This document shows positions 33,911-41,843 of a DNA stretch of 64,000 nt, in pieces (positions within the stretch are counted from its first letter, which is position 1; each line of letters begins with the position of its first letter). The notes under the pieces are model-generated. The model did no database searches. It saw only the letters and a program-made list of their open reading frames with translations, and was not told the origin of the DNA. This DNA comes from Chloroflexota bacterium (GTDB lineage Bacteria; Chloroflexota; Limnocylindria; Limnocylindrales; CSP1-4). Both the position numbers and the translations under genes were made by a program. The stretch is from contig JAJYNP010000226.1 of NCBI GenBank assembly GCA_021786265.1, positions 6,782 through 70,781 of the forward strand. The letters run 5' to 3'.

Positions 33911-34153
33911 ATGAAGCGCACCACCATCGGCCTTCCAGACGAGCTGGCCGCGGCCCTGGAGCGGGAAGCTCAGCGCCGGCGGGTACCGGTGTCCCAGGTC
34001 GCGCGCGAGGCGATCGAAGCTCGTCTTGGACGTGGCGCCGGCGGACGCCGTGAACTCCCGTTCGCGGCGCTCGGACGGAGCGGCCACCACACGACCGCCC
34101 GCGATATCGAGGCGATCCTCGACCGCGAATGGGCGGGTGATCGCGACCACTGA
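33911..34153 (+). CDS. vapB: VapB-like ribbon-helix-helix antitoxin
   Basis: An 80-residue protein. The N-terminal ~45 residues (MKRTTIGLPDELAAALEREAQRRRVPVSQVAREAIEARL, abbreviated) have the ribbon-helix-helix pattern of CopG/VapB DNA-binding antitoxins; the acidic C-terminus (ARDIEAILDREWAGDRD) would bind the toxin. A PIN-domain toxin follows 38 bp downstream. The gene appears to be transcribed leaderless from TAGTAT, which would let the antitoxin dimer shut off its own promoter by binding over the start site. Confidence 0.8.
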   Translation: MKRTTIGLPDELAAALEREAQRRRVPVSQVAREAIEARLGRGAGGRRELPFAALGRSGHHTTARDIEAILDREWAGDRDH

Positions 34154-34191
34154 CGGCGCGTCCACGGCCGCCATGGTGCGAGGGCTGGTCG

Positions 34192-34602
34192 ATGATCGCG
34201 GTCGTTGACTCCGGCCCGCTCTACGCGGCAGTCGACGCCGACGACGACGACCACGCTCGCTGCCTGGAAGTGCTGCAGCGCGCCGATCTCGATCTGGTCG
34301 TCCCCGCGCTCGTCGTCGCCGAGGTCGCCTATCTCGTCGGGCGGCGCCTCGGTGCGGGAGTCGAGGCCGCGTTCCTGCGCGGCCTGGCCACCCTCGAGGT
34401 CGAGGCGCCGATCGCGGAGGACTGGCCACTCATCGCGGACCTCGTTGAGCGGTACGGCGACTTCCCGCTCGGCGGCACGGATGCCTCCGTCGCCGTCCTG
34501 GCGGACCGCCTCGGCACCGACCTGATCGTGACGCTCGATCGGCGCCATTTCGGCGCGATCCGCTCGTCCTCGGGGCGCCCGTTCCGGTTGCTTCCGGACT
34601 GA
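34192..34602 (+). CDS. vapC: VapC-like PIN-domain ribonuclease toxin
   Basis: A 136-residue PIN domain. The four acidic active-site positions are visible in VVDSGPLYA, VVAEVAYLV, GGTDASVAVL and TLDRRHFGAI. VapC toxins cut tRNA or rRNA with Mg2+. GAGGG lies 8 nt before the ATG. It is paired with the RHH antitoxin upstream. High confidence in family. Confidence 0.87.
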   Translation: MIAVVDSGPLYAAVDADDDDHARCLEVLQRADLDLVVPALVVAEVAYLVGRRLGAGVEAAFLRGLATLEVEAPIAEDWPLIADLVERYGDFPLGGTDASVAVLADRLGTDLIVTLDRRHFGAIRSSSGRPFRLLPD

Positions 34603-34664
34603 AGGTCGGCCTCTCCGCGCGCCGGCGGTAGCGTCGTGATCGCGACAGTCCCGAGAGCGAGCGG

Positions 34665-34913
34665 TCAGTGGATGCGCGGCGCCTGCTCCAGGACCTCGTG
34701 CTCGCGCAGGAACCGGACCTGGAACCCCTCCAGGTCGCCGACGGCGTAGAGCAGCAGCCGGAGGCCGATGGTGGTGTTCATGAGCGGGATACCGAGCATC
34801 TCGCCCAGGATCAGCACGTCGAACGCGTCGCGGTGCCGCTGCGCCTCGACCATCGATTCCTGGTACGAGTCGTAGAGGGCGAGACCCCACGGCCACACGG
34901 CCGGCGGCCCCAC
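34665..34913 (-). CDS. Small conserved-looking protein, unknown
   Basis: About 82 residues from the GTG at 34913, beginning GPPAVWPWGLALYDSYQESM and containing a hydrophobic helix (IPLMNTTIGLRLLLYAVGDLEGFQ). Protein-like composition on this strand, against shadow-like Arg/Pro-rich text on the others, supports it, but the start is uncertain and no Shine-Dalgarno is seen. It is divergent from the gene at 34987. Function unknown. Confidence 0.45.
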   Translation of the reverse strand: MGPPAVWPWGLALYDSYQESMVEAQRHRDAFDVLILGEMLGIPLMNTTIGLRLLLYAVGDLEGFQVRFLREHEVLEQAPRIH

Positions 34914-34986
34914 CTGAGCTACCGTTAGCGTGTCGCGGGCAAGCGCAAAACGAGATGCATCGCAGGCGGGGAGGAGGCGGTCACGA

Positions 34987-35631
34987 GTGGATAGCGCCAC
35001 GCTGGTCGTCGTCATGCTCGCGGTGCTGCTCGTCGGTGGGTACGCGGTCGGCGGGGTGCTGAATGCTCGCCGGATCCAGGCGCTCGCCGTCGGCCTCCGG
35101 GCGGCGCTCGCGGGCCCCGGCGGTCCCGCGAAGGTCCGGCGGCTCGGTCGCAGCGTTGTCCGCATCGAGGCGGAGCGCCCCGTACGGGGGGTCGGCCGGG
35201 TCATCGCGACGGTGCTCATGGCGCCCCGCGAGGCGCTGCTGGTGTGGGTGCTCTGGGCGCTGCAGGGGCGCGGCGACCTGCTCGACATCAAGGCGGAGCT
35301 CGACGGCCCGCCGGTCGGGGCGGGGCTGCTGGCCGATCCGAGGCACCGGACCGGGCGTGCGGCTCTGCGCGCCGCCGTGGCCGCGGGCGGGACGCGTCGG
35401 GATGGTGCGGCGGGCGGACTCGCGGTCGCCGCGTACGATGCCGAGGGGACGACGGCCATGACCCGGCTTGCGGCGGCTGCCGCGGACGTGGGTGACGTGG
35501 TGCTGCTGGAGTTGCGCGGCGCCCAGCCGCGCCTGACGCTGCTGGTCTCTCTCCGGCACGCTCCGGCGTCGCTGTCCTCGCTGCGGCCGGCTCTGCAGCG
35601 ATTGGTGGAGCTGGCGAGCCGGGACGGATGA
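34987..35631 (+). CDS. Membrane-anchored protein, unknown
   Basis: A 214-residue protein with one N-terminal membrane helix (ATLVVVMLAVLLVGGYAVGG) followed by a ~185-residue presumably cytoplasmic domain; a second weaker hydrophobic segment is at ~75-95. GGGGAGGAGG lies ~9 nt before the GTG, which sets the start; 19 further codons upstream lack support. No family recognised. It is followed 80 bp later by the aldo/keto reductase gene. Confidence 0.55.
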   Translation: MDSATLVVVMLAVLLVGGYAVGGVLNARRIQALAVGLRAALAGPGGPAKVRRLGRSVVRIEAERPVRGVGRVIATVLMAPREALLVWVLWALQGRGDLLDIKAELDGPPVGAGLLADPRHRTGRAALRAAVAAGGTRRDGAAGGLAVAAYDAEGTTAMTRLAAAAADVGDVVLLELRGAQPRLTLLVSLRHAPASLSSLRPALQRLVELASRDG

Positions 35632-35711
35632 GGACGACGGTCGGACGAGGGCTACGGACGGGCACGTGCCGGCCCCCGTCTCGGGCCATCACGCGAGAGG
35701 AGAGCCGGACG

Positions 35712-36683
35712 ATGCGCGATCGGCAGTTCGGGCGGACCAGGTGGCTCGTCAGCGAGCTCGGCTATGGCATGTGGGGCATGGGCGGCTGGACCGGCTCGGA
35801 CGACGAGCGCTCCCGCCAGGCACTGCAGGCGGCCGTGGACCGCGGTGTGACGTTCTTCGACACTGCCTGGGCCTACGGTGACGGCCGCAGCGAGCGGCTC
35901 CTGGGCGAGCTGGTCCGCGCGAACCCCGGCCGCCGTCTCTACACGGCCACGAAGATCCCACCGAAGGACCGGCGGTGGCCATCGCGCCGCGGCGACGCGC
36001 TGGAGCACGCCTTCCCGCCCGATCACATCCGCGAGTACGCCGAGAAGAGCCTGACGAACCTCGGCATCGACGCGGTCGACCTGGTCCAGTTCCACGTCTG
36101 GGAGGACGATTGGGCAACCGACGATCGCTGGCAGCGCGCGATGGACGACCTGAAGCGCGAACGGCTGGTGCGGGCCGTGGGGATCAGCGTCAACCGCTGG
36201 GAGCCGTCCAACGTGCTCCGGACGCTCCGCACCGGCCTGGTCGACGCCGTGCAGGTGATCTACAACATCTTCGACCAGGCCCCCGAGGACGAGCTCTTCC
36301 CGGCCTGCCGCGAGCTCGGCGTGGCCGTGATCGCGCGCGTGCCGTTCGACGAAGGGACCCTCACCGGCGCGCTGACCCTCGAGACCCGCTGGCCCGAGGG
36401 CGACTGGCGCAACACCTACTTCGTGCCCGAGAACCTCCGCCAGAGCGTCGCGCATGCAGAGGCGCTCCGGCCGCTCGTGCCCGCCGGCATGGCGATGGCC
36501 GAGATGGCGCTCCGGTTCGTCATCTCGAGCCCCGATGTGTCGACCGTGATCCCCGGCATGCGCAGCCCGGAGCGCGTGGCGCAGAACGCAGGCGCGATCG
36601 ACGCGGGCCCGCTCCCGCGCGATCTGCTCGACCGCCTGCGCGGGCATCGCTGGGATCGCACTCCGACCGCCTGGTCGCAGTAG
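35712..36683 (+). CDS. Aldo/keto reductase
   Basis: A 323-residue TIM-barrel oxidoreductase. The catalytic tetrad is visible: Asp in FFDTAWAYG and Tyr four residues on, Lys in TATKIPP, and His in VQFHVWED. It reduces aldehydes or ketones with NADPH; the specific substrate is unknown. GAGGAG lies ~9 nt before the ATG at 35712. Two small alpha/beta-barrel proteins follow on the same strand (36770, 37199), and the three may form one transcription unit. Confidence 0.88.
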   Translation: MRDRQFGRTRWLVSELGYGMWGMGGWTGSDDERSRQALQAAVDRGVTFFDTAWAYGDGRSERLLGELVRANPGRRLYTATKIPPKDRRWPSRRGDALEHAFPPDHIREYAEKSLTNLGIDAVDLVQFHVWEDDWATDDRWQRAMDDLKRERLVRAVGISVNRWEPSNVLRTLRTGLVDAVQVIYNIFDQAPEDELFPACRELGVAVIARVPFDEGTLTGALTLETRWPEGDWRNTYFVPENLRQSVAHAEALRPLVPAGMAMAEMALRFVISSPDVSTVIPGMRSPERVAQNAGAIDAGPLPRDLLDRLRGHRWDRTPTAWSQ

Positions 36684-36769
36684 CCGGTTGATCGAAGGTG
36701 GCGGCAGGCGGTTCCGGCCTGCCGTGGTACGGTGCGGTCGGGACATCGACGAGACATGGAGGGCACCGC

Positions 36770-37135
36770 ATGGCGGGGAATCCAGTGACGGCGGCCTACT
36801 ACTACCGGGTGCGCTGGGGGCACCACGACGAGTGGGTCGAGCTGTTCCTCCGCAACCACTGGCCGATCCTCCGCGAGCAGCAACGCGGCGGCCGGATCCT
36901 GGACGTGCACCTGTACCAGCCGCGCTTCCATGGCGACGGACGCGCCGACTGGGACGTGCTCGTGACGATCACCTATCGCGACTGGGCCGCGATGGAGGAG
37001 CACTCGGAGCCCGAGATCGCCAGGCGTCTCTACCCGGACCAGGAGGCGTTCCGCGCGGACGAACAGCGGCGCTTCGAGTTGCTCGAGGCGCACTGGGACG
37101 CGCCGCTCGAGGAACGGCCGCTCCCGCAGGCGTAG
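36770..37135 (+). CDS. Small dimeric alpha/beta-barrel-like protein, unknown
   Basis: A 121-residue protein rich in Trp, His and Tyr (AAYYYRVRWGHHDEWVELF; ILREQQRGGRILDVHLYQP). Size and pattern suggest a ferredoxin-like dimeric alpha/beta-barrel fold as in NIPSNAP or ABM proteins; no catalytic motif is recognised. GGAGGG lies 5 nt before the ATG, and TACGGT at ~36728 may be a -10 box. It sits between the aldo/keto reductase and the LsrG-like gene. Confidence 0.6.
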   Translation: MAGNPVTAAYYYRVRWGHHDEWVELFLRNHWPILREQQRGGRILDVHLYQPRFHGDGRADWDVLVTITYRDWAAMEEHSEPEIARRLYPDQEAFRADEQRRFELLEAHWDAPLEERPLPQA

Positions 37136-37198
37136 CCGTCGACGACACGCGTCGCCGCCGTCGACGCCGGTCGCCGCCATCTTCGGAGAGGACGCCAG

Positions 37199-37507
37199 AT
37201 GCACGTCACGATCGTCCACGTCCACGTGCTGCCCGAACACGTGGAGGAGTTCATCGCCGTGACCCGGGCCAACCACGAGGGCTCGATCCGGGAGCCGGGC
37301 AACCGGCGGTTCGACATCCTGCAGTCGGTCGACGATCCCACGCGCTTCGTCTTCTACGAGGCGTACGTCGATGCCGCCGCCGCGCAGGCGCACCGGGAGA
37401 CGCCGCACTACCTGGCGTGGCGCGACACCGTGGCGGACTGGATGGTCGAACCGCGCCAGGGGGTCCGCTACACCGGGCTGCTGCCCGAGGCCGGGCCGGG
37501 GGCCTGA
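37199..37507 (+). CDS. LsrG-like ABM-domain protein
   Basis: A 102-residue antibiotic-biosynthesis-monooxygenase-fold protein. Its sequence from MHVTIVHVHVLPEHVEEFI through NHEGSIREPGNRRFDILQ and FVFYEAYVD...TPHYLAW closely follows the pattern of LsrG, the isomerase that processes phosphorylated autoinducer-2 in enterics. No lsr kinase, aldolase or transporter is in the window, so a role on another small metabolite is as likely. GAGAGGA lies upstream of the ATG. Its end overlaps the oppositely oriented gene by 40 bp. Confidence 0.75.
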   Translation: MHVTIVHVHVLPEHVEEFIAVTRANHEGSIREPGNRRFDILQSVDDPTRFVFYEAYVDAAAAQAHRETPHYLAWRDTVADWMVEPRQGVRYTGLLPEAGPGA

Positions 37508-38076
37508 TCGGCCGCGCCGTAGTGTCCCTGCAGGGCGCGGTCCGACAGCCACGCGTCGACCGAGCTCAGCGGGCCGTGGCCGTACCGCAACCGCTCGCGC
37601 CCGGCGGACGACCAGTGGACCAGGAGCCAGCGGAAGTACCAGTCCTGCACGCGGCGCCAGGGGGTCCGCGCACGAGGCCGCAGCTCCCAGTGCTCGCGCG
37701 AGGCCAGCCGCGCCATGATCCCGACCGCATGGAGCGCCACCGGGCGGCGCTCGGGCGGGCGGTTCGTCGACCACGCGGCGAGCGCGCGCAGGTCGGCCCG
37801 CGCCTCGCGATAGGCCGCCGCCAGCCCGGCCGCGCTCTCCAGCTCGCGAACCCGACCATTCAGCAGGTGCACCTCGCCGACCGGGTCGCCCGGCCGGACG
37901 ACCGTGCCATCGGCGAGCGTGACCTCGCGCCCGTGGTGCCTGGCGATCTCCAGCCCCAGAATCCCGTCGCCCCGCATCGGCCGGATCCTCCGCCGCCGCC
38001 GGTCGAACCCTTCCCAGGCGGCGAGGATCGGGTCGAGGATCCCGGGCGGCGCCGCACGGTCCGAATCGGCCGGCAT
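37468..38076 (-). CDS. YkoP-like protein, unknown
   Basis: A 202-residue soluble protein. The segment around residues 35-75 (GDGILGLEIARHH ... LADGTVVRPGDPVGEVHLLNGRV) resembles the domain of Bacillus YkoP-type proteins, of unknown function. It starts 2 bp after the stop of the MFS gene, so the two are co-transcribed. The C-terminal 13 codons overlap the LsrG-like gene on the other strand. The family match is from memory of the pattern and is tentative. Confidence 0.55.
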   Translation of the reverse strand: MPADSDRAAPPGILDPILAAWEGFDRRRRRIRPMRGDGILGLEIARHHGREVTLADGTVVRPGDPVGEVHLLNGRVRELESAAGLAAAYREARADLRALAAWSTNRPPERRPVALHAVGIMARLASREHWELRPRARTPWRRVQDWYFRWLLVHWSSAGRERLRYGHGPLSSVDAWLSDRALQGHYGAADQAPGPASGSSPV

Positions 38077-38078
38077 CG

Positions 38079-39362
38079 CTACACCGCATCCGGCGAGGCC
38101 GCCGGTTCGTGGACATGCGTCACGGCCCACGCGCCGATCACGAACTCGATCGCCGCCAGCATGAAGACGGCGCGGTAGCCGGCCCCGTAGCGCATGCCGT
38201 TGATGAGGTCCGCCACGGGTCCACCCACCGCCACAGCCAGCACCGCCGAGGCGGCCGTCACCGTGTTGGACAGGCCCAGGTAGCGCCCGGCCTCGCCGGG
38301 AGGCGCCACGTCGGTGAGCAGGGCCCAGTCCGCCGAAAGGAAGATACCGAGCGCGAGCCCAAAGGGGATCGCGATCGCGAACAGCGAGAGGTAGGAGGGC
38401 GCGACCGCGAACGCCACGGAGCCCACCGCGCCGGAAACCGCGCTCAGGGCCACGGTCCGGACGCGGCCCCAGCGCGCGGTCATGGCGCCGCCGGGGATGG
38501 CCGCAATCAACGCCACGAGCACGACCGCACCCGCCAGGGGGGCGACGAGGGTGCCCGCCTGGTCGCCGAGCCTGATCGAGTCCTCCAGGTAGTAGTAGAC
38601 GAACGGCTGGAGGGTCCCGGTGGCCATGAGGATCGCAAGCCTCGAGCCGAGCAGCCACAGGTAGTCGCGCTGCTCCAGGACGTCCCGTCCCCACACCTCG
38701 AGCACCATCGTCCGCACCGCCCTGCGCCACCGGCCCGGGTCCAGGAACCCCCCCATTCCGGCCGCGTGCCAGCGCAGGCGCGGCAGGTGTGGCTCGCCGG
38801 ATCGACCGTCTCGTTCGTCGACGCCGACGACCGTGATCAGTGTGCCGAGCCCGAGGCTGACCGCGGTGAAGGCGACAGCCAGCGCCACGTGGCCGGTCAC
38901 GGCGAGGACGCCGGCGACAGCGACACCCACGACCTGGCCGGCCATCTGTGCCCCTCCCAGGAAGCCGGAGGCGAGCCCGCGGCGTCCACGGGGCACGAGA
39001 TCGGGCAGCAGCCCCTGGTAGGGTCCCTGGGCCGTGTTCGACGCGATCTCGATGCACAGCATCACCACCAGGATGGCCCAGTACGACCCGGAGAGGGCGA
39101 GGACCCCGAGCAGGACCAGCTGGACGGCCACGCCGACCACCATCAGCGGGCGGCGCCGACCCCAGGGCGTGACAAGCCGGTCGCTGGCGGAGCCGGAGAA
39201 GGGCTGGACGACGATCGCCACGATCGCCTGGAGGCCGGCGATCAGCGAGAGTGCGGAGGTCTTGATCGCGGCCGGCACGAGCTGCTCGACCAGCCTGGGC
39301 AGCACGATGGTCGTCAGGGAGCCCCAGGTGACCGAGAGGCCGAAGTAGTACGCAGTGAGCAC
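38079..39362 (-). CDS. MFS transporter (GPH/SLC45-like)
   Basis: About 427 residues with twelve membrane segments, two halves separated by a charged loop (~210-245). Features include SGSASDRLVTPWGRRRPLMVVG (the MFS loop 2-3 motif) and FGLALGIFLSADWALLTDVAPPGEAGRYLG, of the type seen in glycoside-pentoside-hexuronide and sucrose carriers. Substrate unknown. The GTG at 39362 would put the N-terminus right at the first helix; the frame stays open upstream to 39470, and CTG at 39434 with GGAGGGAG before it gives a normal charged N-tail, so the real start may be non-ATG and upstream. Confidence 0.78.
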   Translation of the reverse strand: MLTAYYFGLSVTWGSLTTIVLPRLVEQLVPAAIKTSALSLIAGLQAIVAIVVQPFSGSASDRLVTPWGRRRPLMVVGVAVQLVLLGVLALSGSYWAILVVMLCIEIASNTAQGPYQGLLPDLVPRGRRGLASGFLGGAQMAGQVVGVAVAGVLAVTGHVALAVAFTAVSLGLGTLITVVGVDERDGRSGEPHLPRLRWHAAGMGGFLDPGRWRRAVRTMVLEVWGRDVLEQRDYLWLLGSRLAILMATGTLQPFVYYYLEDSIRLGDQAGTLVAPLAGAVVLVALIAAIPGGAMTARWGRVRTVALSAVSGAVGSVAFAVAPSYLSLFAIAIPFGLALGIFLSADWALLTDVAPPGEAGRYLGLSNTVTAASAVLAVAVGGPVADLINGMRYGAGYRAVFMLAAIEFVIGAWAVTHVHEPAASPDAV

Positions 39363-39514
39363 GGACAGCCACCGCAGCCCGGCCGCTTCCTCGCCGGCCT
39401 GTCCCTCGACCGTGCGGACGTGCTCGCCCTGCAGCGTGCTCGTCTCCCTCCGGGGCGTCGGTCCCGGCCGTCACCACCGTGCGGCCGAGCCACCGAATTC
39501 TGGCCCCGATTCGC

Positions 39515-39546
39515 ACTATACGCGACCACGGCCGGCTGACGGTCAA
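39515..39546 (-). promoter_or_regulatory. Promoter upstream of the MFS gene
   Basis: On the minus strand TTGACC (39541-39546) and TATAGT (39515-39520) are separated by 20 bp, somewhat long; the -10 box is good. The leader would be about 145 nt to GTG 39362, or about 74 nt to CTG 39434. Confidence 0.4.
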
Positions 39547-39575
39547 CCACCGCTGGCGGCGTGCATGATCGGCGC

Positions 39576-40172
39576 TCAGCCGGCGAACCCGGGTTCCGCG
39601 ACGTGCACGGCGCGGAACCCGAAGAGCCGCGTGCCCGACCGCTGCCACGCGCTGCCCGCGAGCCCGGCCTTCCGGCAGACCGCGTCCAGGGTGGTCGCCT
39701 CGTCCCAGCCGTACTCCTCGGCAACCTGCGGCAGCAGCAGCGCCCGCCTGCCCGATCGCTCCACGATGATCCCCTGGGATCGCGCGTCGAACGCCTCGGG
39801 GCCCGGCAGCTCCACCGGCGGCGCGAGGACGGACACCTCGATCCGGATCTCCGGGATCTCCGCGTCGGAGACGGGCATGAACCGCGGATCCTCGAGCGGC
39901 ACGATCGCGCCGGCGATCAGCACGTTCCTCCAGAGCGGACGGTCGAACTCGAGGTTGCCCATGCAGCCACGCAGTTCGCCGTGTTCGTGGAGCGTGACGA
40001 ACGCGGCCGCCGGCGCCAGGAGCACGGGCGGCAAGGCCGCCGGGTCGACGACGGTGGGCGGCTGGTTGCGGATTGCCGCCACGACCGCGTCCCGGGCCAG
40101 GCGAAGCAGCGCCGCGGTGGCATCCGCGTCCAGCTCCGGCGCGGCCGGCGCGTTGACGACTTCGGATGGCAC
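39576..40172 (-). CDS. AMMECR1-domain protein
   Basis: A 198-residue AMMECR1 domain with the family's LRGCMG motif (HEHGELRGCMGNLEFDRP) near ~70 and DPRFMPVSDAEIPEIRIEVSVL after ~105. In many bacteria and archaea it is encoded with MEMO and a radical SAM protein, neither of which is present here. The biochemical role is not settled. The GTG at 40172 is set by GGGAGGGGACC just upstream; the 54-codon upstream extension is Arg-rich and unlike the family. Confidence 0.82.
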   Translation of the reverse strand: MPSEVVNAPAAPELDADATAALLRLARDAVVAAIRNQPPTVVDPAALPPVLLAPAAAFVTLHEHGELRGCMGNLEFDRPLWRNVLIAGAIVPLEDPRFMPVSDAEIPEIRIEVSVLAPPVELPGPEAFDARSQGIIVERSGRRALLLPQVAEEYGWDEATTLDAVCRKAGLAGSAWQRSGTRLFGFRAVHVAEPGFAG

Positions 40173-40374
40173 GGTCCCCTCCCATGACGCAAGCCGGGCC
40201 CGTCCGCCCGCCAACCCGCGTCGCGTGGCACGCTCGCGCCCGCGTTGATGCTCGTCCGCGGCCACCGCGTGCTGAAGGTCCGGGCGGCCCCTCGTGGGCG
40301 TCCGATGGTCAGGTCGCCGCGGCCGGTCCGGCACCGCCTCCAGCGCGGGCGGCGGCCCGACCGAGGCCGGTCGC

Positions 40375-40989
40375 TCAGCCGGTGGTGATGCCTCGACCGG
40401 CGGCCCCTCCCTCCGCCGGCTCGCCCGCCGCCGGCTCGCCCGCCGCGAGGATCAGGCGGCGGAGGTCTGCGAGCGCGTCCACGACCGCGCGCTGGCGCTG
40501 GGGCTCGAGCTCCTCGACCAGGCCCCGCAGCCAGGCCATGGCCGCCCGCTGCGCCTGCTCGAGCTGGCCCATCCCGGTAGCGCTGAGCGTGAGCCGGATC
40601 CGGCGGCGCTCGACCGGATCGATCTCCCGGTCCACCAGGTCCTGGCGGACGAGCCGGCTCACCAGCTCGGAGGCGGCGGGAACGGAGGTCCCGAGGTGAT
40701 CCGCGATCTCGGACAATCCGCTGCCCGGGTTGCGCCGAAGGTAGAGGAGCGTGCGGAACTGCGCGACCGACATGCCCGCCGGCCGGCCCTCCCGCATGCG
40801 CCCCCGGATGGCCCGCATGACCAGCGGCACATTCTCCAGGATCGCGGCGGCGGCGGCATCCGGGTCCTCCCGTGGCGCGGCGTCGCCCGGGCGCTGGGAC
40901 CGCATGGCGTCAGCCGGCGTCCGGGACCCGTCGGGAGCCGCGCGCGGCTCCTCACTGTCGACGCCGGGCGGTGTCGCGGACGTCTGCAT
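40375..40989 (-). CDS. MarR-family transcriptional regulator
   Basis: A 204-residue regulator. After a ~45-residue disordered N-terminus comes a winged-helix domain (VAQFRTLLYLRRNPGSGLSEIADHLGTSVPAASELVSRLV; the wing DREIDPVERRRIRLTLS). The long N-terminal and Ala/Gly-rich C-terminal tails are unusual. It is divergent from the efflux genes at 41046 and probably represses them by binding the palindrome at 41003-41023. TATCAT lies 6 nt before its ATG, so its own mRNA would be leaderless and autoregulated from the same site. Confidence 0.85.
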   Translation of the reverse strand: MQTSATPPGVDSEEPRAAPDGSRTPADAMRSQRPGDAAPREDPDAAAAAILENVPLVMRAIRGRMREGRPAGMSVAQFRTLLYLRRNPGSGLSEIADHLGTSVPAASELVSRLVRQDLVDREIDPVERRRIRLTLSATGMGQLEQAQRAAMAWLRGLVEELEPQRQRAVVDALADLRRLILAAGEPAAGEPAEGGAAGRGITTG

Positions 40990-40995
40990 GGCCCG

Positions 40996-41001
40996 ATGAT
41001 A
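40996..41001 (-). promoter_or_regulatory. TATCAT -10 box, leaderless-type
   Basis: On the minus strand TATCAT is followed by 6 nt and the MarR ATG at 40989; it abuts the proposed operator. Confidence 0.55.
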
Positions 41002-41002
41002 G

Positions 41003-41023
41003 ACTGTTAAGCGTCCTAACTGT
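41003..41023. promoter_or_regulatory. Putative MarR operator
   Basis: An imperfect 21-bp palindrome, arms ACtGTTAaG and its near inverse around a CGT centre, lies in the 56-bp divergent spacer next to the MarR -10 box. Its place and symmetry fit a MarR-dimer site controlling both directions. Confidence 0.5.
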
Positions 41024-41045
41024 ATTCCTCTCGCCCGAGGACGCG

Positions 41046-41843
41046 ATGCCGCAGGCAATCGAAACCAGCCAGCTGACCCGGCGGTTCGGGTCGGTCACCG
41101 CAGTCGACGCCCTCTCTCTGGCTGTGAGACCGGGAGAGGTGTTCGGTCTGCTGGGGCCCAACGGGGCAGGCAAGACCACCACCATCAAGATGCTCATCAC
41201 ACTGCTGCCGCCCACGTCGGGCTCCGCCACGGTGGCCGGGTACGACGTGATCGCCGAGCAGCGGCTGGTCCGCCGTTCCATCGGGTACGTGCCCCAGCTC
41301 CTCTCGTCCGACGGCGCACTCAGCGCCAGGGAGAACCTGGACATCTCGGGCCGCCTCTATCACATCCCCTCGGCGGACCGCCAGGCACGCATCTCCGAGG
41401 CGCTCGAGTTCATGGGGCTGGCGGATGTCGGCGACAACCTGGTGCGGACCTTCTCGGGCGGCATGATCCGCCGCCTCGAGATCGCCCAGGCCATGCTCCA
41501 CCGGCCACAGATCCTGTTCCTCGACGAGCCGACCGTGGGGCTCGACCCGGTGGCCCGCCGCGCCGTCTGGGAGCATGTGCGCCGGCTGCGCGACCGCGAG
41601 GGCACCACCATCCTGCTCACCACGCATTACATGGACGAGGCGGCCGAACTCTGCGAGCGGGTCGGGATCATGCACCTCGGCAAGCTTGTCGCGCTGGGGA
41701 CCCCCGAATCGCTGGCCGCGGAGGTGGGACCGGCCGCCACCCTCGACGACGTCTTCACCCACTACACCGGCAGCGACCTGGGCGAAGGAGGAACGTATCG
41801 TGACGTCGCTCGAACGCGCCGCACGGCCCACCGCCTGGGCTGA
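41046..41843 (+). CDS. ABC transporter ATPase (DrrA-like)
   Basis: A 265-residue ATPase: Walker A GPNGAGKTT, Q-loop PQLLSS, signature FSGGM, Walker B ILFLDEPT, and the switch His in LLTTHYMDEA. It resembles the drug- and antibiotic-export ATPases of the DrrA type. GAGGA is upstream of the ATG. The permease gene starts inside its last 44 nt. Part of the MarR-controlled efflux set. Confidence 0.9.
   Translation: MPQAIETSQLTRRFGSVTAVDALSLAVRPGEVFGLLGPNGAGKTTTIKMLITLLPPTSGSATVAGYDVIAEQRLVRRSIGYVPQLLSSDGALSARENLDISGRLYHIPSADRQARISEALEFMGLADVGDNLVRTFSGGMIRRLEIAQAMLHRPQILFLDEPTVGLDPVARRAVWEHVRRLRDREGTTILLTTHYMDEAAELCERVGIMHLGKLVALGTPESLAAEVGPAATLDDVFTHYTGSDLGEGGTYRDVARTRRTAHRLG

Noticed and set aside
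34908..34921. tRNA-like TAGCTCAGGTGGGG on the minus strand
   Set aside because: It looks like a D-arm, but there is no T-arm (GTTCGA-type) or acceptor pairing at the right distance, and the bases fit the 5' end of a small protein gene.
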